A stretch of 8,212 nucleotides of DNA from NCBI GenBank assembly GCA_937928195.1, contig CALEYZ010000093.1:1-8212 (forward strand), read 5' to 3'. This document shows, piece by piece, positions 1 to 4,134 of the stretch. Position 1 is the stretch's first letter. Every line of letters begins with the position of its first letter. The translations under genes were made by a program, and so were the position numbers. Below the pieces are notes generated by a model, which saw only the letters and a list, made by a program, of their open reading frames with translations, made no database searches and was not told where the DNA came from. This stretch comes from an uncultured Limnohabitans sp. (GTDB lineage Bacteria > Pseudomonadota > Gammaproteobacteria > Burkholderiales > Burkholderiaceae_C).

Positions 1-525
1 ATTGGCGACATCGTGGGTCAACCCATGTTGGCGCACAAAGCTGTGCATGAAGCGCATGTGGCAGCAGAAGTGATTGCGGGTGAAATTCAAGGCAACAAAG
101 AATTGGCCGCCAGTGCGTTCAATGCGCGTGTCATTCCAAGTGTTGCTTACACCGATCCCGAAGTGGCTTGGGTGGGGCTTACAGAAGACCAAGCCAAAGC
201 ACAAGGCATCAAGGTCAAGAAGGGTTTGTTCCCTTGGACGGCTTCGGGCCGCGCCATTGCCAACGGTCGCGACGAAGGCGTCACGAAGCTGTTGTTTGAC
301 GATTCACCCGAGGCCCACGGCCACGGCAAAATCCTCGGCGGCGGCATGGTCGGTACGCATGCAGGCGACATGATTGGTGAAGTGGCGCTGGCCATCGAAA
401 TGGGCGCGGATGCCATCGACATGGGTAAAACCATCCACCCACATCCAACCCTGGGTGAAAGCATTGGCATGGCGGCTGAAGTCGCCCATGGCAGCTGCAC
501 TGACTTGCCACCTTCAAAGAAGTAA
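1..525 (+). CDS. lpdA: Dihydrolipoamide dehydrogenase (E3), C-terminal fragment
   Basis: This is the FAD-dependent E3 subunit that reoxidises dihydrolipoyl groups of 2-oxoacid dehydrogenase complexes and passes electrons to NAD+. Only the last 174 codons are present; the reading frame is open from base 1, so the gene begins upstream of the window and the GTG at 13 is an internal valine. The visible part covers the end of the FAD/NAD region (GQPMLAHKAVHE) and the dimerisation domain (VIPSVAYTDPEVAWVGLTE). It ends with the family's active-site element HPHPTLGES, with the catalytic-base His encoded at 442-444 and its partner Glu at 457-459. The tail (ESIGMAAEVAHGSCTDLPP) resembles the E. coli Lpd and pyruvate dehydrogenase-linked type rather than the shorter E3 usually found next to sucAB in betaproteobacteria. 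I infer that an aceE-aceF operon lies to the left. The redox-active cysteines and any N-terminal lipoyl domain are outside the window. Stop codon TAA at 523-525. Confidence 0.95.
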   Translation: MGDIVGQPMLAHKAVHEAHVAAEVIAGEIQGNKELAASAFNARVIPSVAYTDPEVAWVGLTEDQAKAQGIKVKKGLFPWTASGRAIANGRDEGVTKLLFDDSPEAHGHGKILGGGMVGTHAGDMIGEVALAIEMGADAIDMGKTIHPHPTLGESIGMAAEVAHGSCTDLPPSKK

Positions 526-534
526 ATGAACCGG

Positions 535-570
535 CATCAAAAAAACCGCCTTTGGGCGGTTTTTTTGATG
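535..570. terminator. Bidirectional rho-independent terminator
   Basis: A perfect inverted repeat runs over 535-550 and 555-570, giving a 16-bp stem with a 4-nt loop (TTTG). Its core is CCGCC/GGCGG, flanked by seven A on the left (539-545) and seven T on the right (560-566). A GC core with a U-tract on either strand is the signature of an intrinsic terminator that works in both directions. It sits 9 nt after the lpdA stop codon and 13 nt from the stop codon of the converging NlpC/P60 gene, so it can end both transcripts. Confidence 0.93.
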
Positions 571-583
571 ACTTTGACTCAAG

Positions 584-1174
584 TTAGTTTGGTGCTGGAT
601 CAGCTTGAAGTTTGTCCGATTGAACACGGCGTGCACCATTGAACCGCTTTTGCCAATAAGCTTCGCGCATGTCGTCCACACGAACCGATTTGCCGGGTCT
701 GGGTGCATGGATGAATTTACCGTCTCCCACATAAATGCCAACATGACTGAAGGTTCGCTTCATGGTGTTAAAGAACACCAAGTCCCCTGGTTTGAGCTCA
801 CTGCGATTGATTTCTTCAGTCACTTTGGCTTGCTCTTCAGCTCTGCGGGGCAAGACCAAGCCCACAGACTTTTCAAACATATGCCGTACAAAGCCACTGC
901 AGTCAAAGCCTTTTTCTTCAGAGATGCCGCCTCGCTTGTAGGGTACCCCCAGCAAACCCATGGCTTGAATGACCAATTCTGATGCTTTACCACCAAAGGT
1001 ATTGCGCGCTGTTTGCAGAGGGCCGCTGAGTTGATTGGCGATTTGTTGCGACAATTGATCGGTGATTTGATTGATCAATCCGCGTTCTTTGAGCATGCGG
1101 TCGAGGTCGTCTTCAACAGGTGCCGATACGGCCACCGTTGTCCAGAACATCAGTCCACATAGAATCCATCTCAT
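584..1174 (-). CDS. Secreted NlpC/P60 family cell-wall peptidase
   Basis: A 196-residue protein of the NlpC/P60 (C40) family, whose members cleave bonds within peptidoglycan stem peptides in the periplasm. Residues 1-18 look like a signal peptide with a likely cleavage site after AVSA; there is no lipobox cysteine at the cleavage site, so it is probably soluble and periplasmic rather than a lipoprotein. Residues 20-60 are polar and probably helical (DDLDRMLKERG and the following segment). The catalytic domain spans about 64-183, with the nucleophile Cys92 in GFDCSGFV, the base His144 in FSHVGIYVG and the third polar residue His156 in KFIHAPRPG. All three are in the expected order and spacing. 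The ATG at 1172-1174 has a modest GAGAG-type ribosome site. The gene converges on lpdA and diverges from the hydrolase at 1272. The exact bond cleaved cannot be told from the sequence; MepS-like endopeptidases are the nearest well-known group. Confidence 0.93.
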   Translation of the reverse strand: MRWILCGLMFWTTVAVSAPVEDDLDRMLKERGLINQITDQLSQQIANQLSGPLQTARNTFGGKASELVIQAMGLLGVPYKRGGISEEKGFDCSGFVRHMFEKSVGLVLPRRAEEQAKVTEEINRSELKPGDLVFFNTMKRTFSHVGIYVGDGKFIHAPRPGKSVRVDDMREAYWQKRFNGARRVQSDKLQADPAPN

Positions 1175-1271
1175 AGTCTCTCAGTTTAATGCCTTCAAGC
1201 GGCATTCAAAGGCGCTTTACAAACTTGTCGCGCGGCTGTGAGTGAACCTTATTTCGTCAGAAAGTTGCAAC

Positions 1272-1883
1272 ATGTTGTTAGAAGTAGAAGCCTCTCAATT
1301 GGTCTTGGTTGATTACCAACTCAAACTGATGCCCGCCATGAAAGATGGACAGTCTGTATGGCAGCGTGCCGAAGTGCTTGCCAAAACTGCCAAACTTCTC
1401 CAGGTGCCCGTCTGGGCAACGGAGCAAAATCCTTCTGGCTTGGGGGAAACAAGCCCAGAGATTCGACAACATTGCAAACGTGTGTTGTCAAAAATGGCTT
1501 TCAGTGCTGTGGAAGAAGGCCTGGGTGAATGGTTGAGTCCCCCTGCACCCGCAGTTCCCAAAGGCAATGCCAGAAGCTTACCTCGACATCTGCAAAAACC
1601 TGTTGAACCTGAGGTGGGGCCCTCGGTGGTGATTGCCGGTTGCGAAGCACATGTCTGTTTGCTTCAAACGGCTTTGGATTTGTTAGAAGACGAATTCGAT
1701 GTGTGGGTGGTCACCGATGCGTGTGCATCCCGATCCGACCGCGACCGAGACGCCGCATTTGACCGTTTGGCCGGCGCGGGTGCGGAATTGCTGACCACTG
1801 AGATGGTGATTTTTGAGTGGTTGCGTTCTGCTGAGAATCCGGACTTCAAAGAGGTTCAATCTTGGGTCAAAGCCTTGGCTTAA
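1272..1883 (+). CDS. Isochorismatase-fold cysteine hydrolase (YcaC/ISOC-related)
   Basis: A 203-residue cysteine hydrolase of the isochorismatase/nicotinamidase fold. The catalytic triad is visible: Asp14 in LVLVDYQ, Lys74 in VLSKMAFSA and the nucleophile Cys129 in GCEAHVCLLQTALDL. The cis-peptide segment before the cysteine (IAGCEAH), the VVTDACASR strand and the tail ENPDFKEVQSWVK match the YcaC/ISOC1-like branch, not the nicotinamidase branch. The substrate of this branch is generally unknown, so I give no gene symbol. I chose ATG 1272 because MLLEVEASQLVLVDYQ is the normal N-terminus of the group and a weak GAAAG ribosome site lies just upstream. An in-frame GTG at 1242 would add ten residues unlike the family and has no ribosome site. 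Residues about 89-119 are an extra Pro/Arg-rich insertion between Lys74 and Cys129, longer than in ISOC1-type proteins. No clear terminator separates this gene from prpE 131 nt downstream. Confidence 0.88.
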   Translation: MLLEVEASQLVLVDYQLKLMPAMKDGQSVWQRAEVLAKTAKLLQVPVWATEQNPSGLGETSPEIRQHCKRVLSKMAFSAVEEGLGEWLSPPAPAVPKGNARSLPRHLQKPVEPEVGPSVVIAGCEAHVCLLQTALDLLEDEFDVWVVTDACASRSDRDRDAAFDRLAGAGAELLTTEMVIFEWLRSAENPDFKEVQSWVKALA

Positions 1884-2004
1884 AGTCAGTTTGCCGCAAG
1901 TCCCTCATGAATAATTATGAATTCAGAAGGCGAGACCGGCTGACTTGATGTGTGTCCAAAGCTCGCCAGCAATGTATTGCAGCTTGCTGCGATTGAGCGA
2001 CTTT

Positions 2005-2010
2005 AGGAGG
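2005..2010 (+). promoter_or_regulatory. Strong Shine-Dalgarno for prpE
   Basis: AGGAGG, a full match to the anti-Shine-Dalgarno core, ends 4 nt before the ATG at 2015. It fixes the prpE start and implies efficient initiation. The spacing is slightly shorter than the usual 5-9 nt. Confidence 0.85.
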
Positions 2011-2014
2011 CACC

Positions 2015-3910
2015 ATGGGTCATTATGCAGATTTTCACAAACGTTCCATTCAGGACCGTGACGCGTTTTGGGCTGAACAAGCCAAGCAAATCGAATGGCA
2101 CAAACCGCCTCAAGAGATTTGCGATTACAGCAATCCACCGTTTGCCAAGTGGTTCAAGGGCGGAGAAACCAATCTTTGTCACAACGCGATTGACCGTCAT
2201 TTGAAAGATCGCGGTGACCAAGCCGCTTTGATCTTCATCTCGACTGAGACTGACCAAGAAATCACTTACACCTACAAACAGCTGCATGCTGAGGTGCAGC
2301 GCATGGCGGCATCGCTCTTGTCGTTGGGCGTGAAAAAAGGTGATCGCGTTTTGATCTACATGCCCATGATTGCTGAGGCTTCGTTTGCCATGCTGGCCTG
2401 CGCTCGCATTGGCGCTATTCATTCTGTGGTGTTTGGAGGTTTTGCTTCTGGCTCATTGGCCTCCCGCATTGAAGATGCCAGCCCCAAAGTGATTGTGAGT
2501 GCCGATGCGGGTTCTCGAGGCGGTAAGGTGGTTGAGTACAAACCTTTGTTGGACGAAGCCATTCGACTGTCTTCACACAAGCCTGATTCAGTGCTGTTGG
2601 TCGATCGAGGTTTGGCAACAATGGCCATGACCGCTGGCCGTGATTTGTTGTGGTCCAGCTTACGCGAAAAACATTTGAACGATTTGGTGCCGTGTGAATG
2701 GGTTGATGCCACGCATCCAAGCTACACCTTGTACACATCGGGCACAACTGGCAAGCCCAAAGGCGTACAACGCGACACAGGTGGTTACACCGTTGCCTTG
2801 GCCTCCAGCATTCCCAACATTTTCTGCGGCAAACCCGGTGAAACATTTTTCTGTACCAGCGACATTGGTTGGGTGGTGGGGCACAGCTACATCATCTACG
2901 GGCCTCTGATTGGCGGCATGGCCACCATCATGTACGAAGGTTTGCCCACACGACCCGATGGTGGCATTTGGTGGAGCTTGGTGGAGAAATACAAAGTGAC
3001 GGTGATGTTCAGTGCACCAACCGCCATTCGCGTTTTGAAAAAACAAGACCCCGCATTGCTGACCCAATATGACTTGTCCAGCTTGAAGGCTTTGTTTTTG
3101 GCCGGTGAACCCTTGGACGAACCCACTGCCAAATGGATTTCAGAAGGGCTTGGCAAACCCATCATTGACAATTACTGGCAGACTGAAACGGGATGGCCCA
3201 TCTTGACGGTTTGCAATGGCATCGAAAAAACGCCAAGCAAATTTGGCTCACCTGGTAAAGCTGTCTATGGCTACGACGTGAAGTTGTTGGACGATCAAAC
3301 AGGGGAAGAGCTGACACAACCCAATCAAAAAGGTGTGGTTGCCATCGAGGGACCACTGCCACCGGGATGTTTGCAAACTGTTTGGGGTGACGATGATCGT
3401 TTTGTCAAAACCTACTGGACCACCGTGCCCGGCAAGATGGTTTATTCCACCTTTGATTGGGGCATCAAAGATGAAGATGGCTACTTTTTCATCTTAGGCC
3501 GCACGGACGACGTGATCAATGTGGCGGGTCACCGCCTAGGAACACGTGAAATTGAAGAGAGCATTTCTGGCCATGCCGCAGTGGCTGAAGTCGCGGTGGT
3601 GGGTGTGGCAGACAATCTCAAAGGCCAGGTGGCCATGGCGTTTGCCGTACTGAAAGATGGTGCGCTGCTGAACGATGCTGCAGCATTGTTGAAGCTAGAA
3701 GGCGAAATTATGAAGGTGGTTGACAACTCGCTGGGCGCGGTCGCAAGGCCCGCACGCGTGCGTTTTGTCGCGGTCCTTCCTAAGACACGCAGTGGTAAGT
3801 TGTTACGCCGCGCCATTCAGGCGGTTTGCGAAGGACGTGATCCTGGTGACCTTACCACCATGGACGACCCGACCGCCTTGCTCCAAATCGCCGATTTGGT
3901 CAAAGCCTGA
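2015..3910 (+). CDS. prpE: Propionyl-CoA synthetase (propionate--CoA ligase)
   Basis: A cytoplasmic AMP-forming acyl-CoA synthetase that turns propionate, ATP and CoA into propionyl-CoA. The 631 residues match E. coli PrpE (about 628) nearly end to end. The N-terminal ACAS_N segment (about 5-60, SNPPFAKWF and NLCHNAIDRHL) is followed by the AMP-binding domain with the P-loop TSGTTGKPKG (241-250), VQRDTGGY (251-258), SDIGWVVGHSY (282-292) and NYWQTETGWP (386-395). Then come GRTDDVINVAGHR (495-507), where the C-terminal domain hinges, and TRSGKLLRR (591-599). Lys595 there is the conserved catalytic lysine that is acetylated in this family. The tail CEGRDPGDLTTMDDP is also PrpE-like and separates it from acetyl-CoA synthetase. 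No prpB, prpC, prpD or prpR gene is visible; the gene stands alone between the hydrolase and sucA. It may share a transcript with the hydrolase or have its own promoter in 1884-2004, which I could not identify with confidence. Confidence 0.97.
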   Translation: MGHYADFHKRSIQDRDAFWAEQAKQIEWHKPPQEICDYSNPPFAKWFKGGETNLCHNAIDRHLKDRGDQAALIFISTETDQEITYTYKQLHAEVQRMAASLLSLGVKKGDRVLIYMPMIAEASFAMLACARIGAIHSVVFGGFASGSLASRIEDASPKVIVSADAGSRGGKVVEYKPLLDEAIRLSSHKPDSVLLVDRGLATMAMTAGRDLLWSSLREKHLNDLVPCEWVDATHPSYTLYTSGTTGKPKGVQRDTGGYTVALASSIPNIFCGKPGETFFCTSDIGWVVGHSYIIYGPLIGGMATIMYEGLPTRPDGGIWWSLVEKYKVTVMFSAPTAIRVLKKQDPALLTQYDLSSLKALFLAGEPLDEPTAKWISEGLGKPIIDNYWQTETGWPILTVCNGIEKTPSKFGSPGKAVYGYDVKLLDDQTGEELTQPNQKGVVAIEGPLPPGCLQTVWGDDDRFVKTYWTTVPGKMVYSTFDWGIKDEDGYFFILGRTDDVINVAGHRLGTREIEESISGHAAVAEVAVVGVADNLKGQVAMAFAVLKDGALLNDAAALLKLEGEIMKVVDNSLGAVARPARVRFVAVLPKTRSGKLLRRAIQAVCEGRDPGDLTTMDDPTALLQIADLVKA

Positions 3911-3911
3911 T

Positions 3912-3925
3912 GTCAGCATGCTGAC
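3912..3925. repeat. 14-bp perfect palindrome after prpE
   Basis: GTCAGCATGCTGAC is its own reverse complement and starts 2 nt after the prpE stop codon. The half-site CTGAC recurs at 3932-3936. It could be a protein-binding site or an mRNA-end hairpin, although with no unpaired loop bases it would make only a short, strained hairpin. No function is assigned. Confidence 0.6.
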
Positions 3926-3946
3926 GAATGACTGACAAAAAAGCGG

Positions 3947-3973
3947 CGGGGAGGATGCAAATTCTCCCCGTTT
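3947..3973 (+). terminator. Probable transcription terminator of prpE
   Basis: CGGGGAG (3947-3953) pairs with CTCCCCG (3964-3970). The stem can extend by G-U, A-T and T-A pairs to leave a GCAA tetraloop (3957-3960), giving 10 bp in total. GCAA is a stable GNRA loop. Only three T follow on the plus strand, so termination may be partial. An A-tract (3937-3942) lies before the stem, but with several bases between them, so termination on the minus strand is less convincing. Confidence 0.6.
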
Positions 3974-4006
3974 CCACATAAAAACCACCCGCAGTCAAAG
4001 AATCAG

Positions 4007-4015
4007 TGTGATAAT
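4007..4015 (+). promoter_or_regulatory. Candidate extended -10 promoter of sucAB
   Basis: TGTGATAAT fits an extended -10 element (TG-N-GATAAT, one mismatch to TATAAT). It lies after the prpE terminator, so it is well placed to drive sucAB. No convincing -35 box is seen 16-18 nt upstream, which extended -10 promoters can tolerate. It predicts a transcript start near 4021-4023 and a leader of about 113 nt. Confidence 0.5.
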
Positions 4016-4021
4016 TCGCAA

Positions 4022-4134
4022 GTTACTTAGGCCCTTCCCATGCCACAGTCGCATCCGCCAACCGGTTCAGCCGTGTCGCGGAAGGTAATTCAACCAACTA
4101 ATGTTCCCTGAAGGGGAGCGAAGGTCAGCGAAAT
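4022..4134 (+). ncRNA. sucA leader, candidate 'sucA RNA motif' cis-regulatory element
   Basis: Burkholderiales carry a conserved structured RNA in the sucA 5' UTR, known as the sucA RNA motif, which overlaps the ribosome site and was proposed as a candidate riboswitch. Assignment here rests on position and clade, plus pairing seen by eye. CCTTCC (4033-4038) can pair with GGAAGG (4080-4085). Its sub-block CCTTC (4033-4037) can also pair with GAAGG (4120-4124), the likely Shine-Dalgarno, and CCCTTC (4032-4037) with GAAGGG (4110-4115). Local hairpins are TCCGC/GCGGA (4054-4058/4078-4082) enclosing CGG-TTCAG-CCG (4063-4073), and TTCCC-TGAA-GGGGA (4104-4117). The loops TTCA (4066-4069) and TGAA (4109-4112) are complementary. 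Several of these pairings exclude each other, as expected of a switch. I could not run a covariance search or a folding calculation, so the exact boundaries are uncertain. Confidence 0.6.
4120..4124 (+). promoter_or_regulatory. Probable sucA Shine-Dalgarno
   Basis: GAAGG ends 10 nt before the sucA ATG at 4135, at the long end of the usual spacing. A stronger purine block, AAGGGGAG (4111-4118), is too far upstream (16 nt) to serve well and more likely takes part in leader structure. The GAAGG is complementary to CCTTC at 4033-4037 in the same leader, so it could be masked. Confidence 0.55.

Noticed and set aside
605..982. 125-aa open frame on the plus strand opposite the NlpC/P60 gene
   Set aside because: The minus-strand gene has all catalytic residues and a signal peptide; the plus frame has no recognisable feature.
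1216..1254. TTTACA or TTGTCG as -35 boxes for the hydrolase
   Set aside because: No -10 box with more than three matches at 16-18 nt spacing for either one.
1242..1271. Upstream GTG start for the isochorismatase-fold hydrolase
   Set aside because: No ribosome site precedes it and the ten added residues do not resemble the family N-terminus; ATG 1272 fits better.
1891..1921. Promoter for prpE around AATAAT (1910-1915) with TTGCCG (1891-1896)
   Set aside because: The -10-like hexamer is good, but spacing to TTGCCG is only 13 nt and no better -35 is present; it may still be a weak promoter.
1979..1990. GCAGC-TT-GCTGC inverted repeat before prpE
   Set aside because: Five-bp arms with a two-base loop cannot form a normal hairpin, and no T-tract follows.
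2003..2422. 139-aa minus-strand frame over the prpE start
   Set aside because: Overlaps the prpE ribosome site and coding start in antisense; no support of its own.
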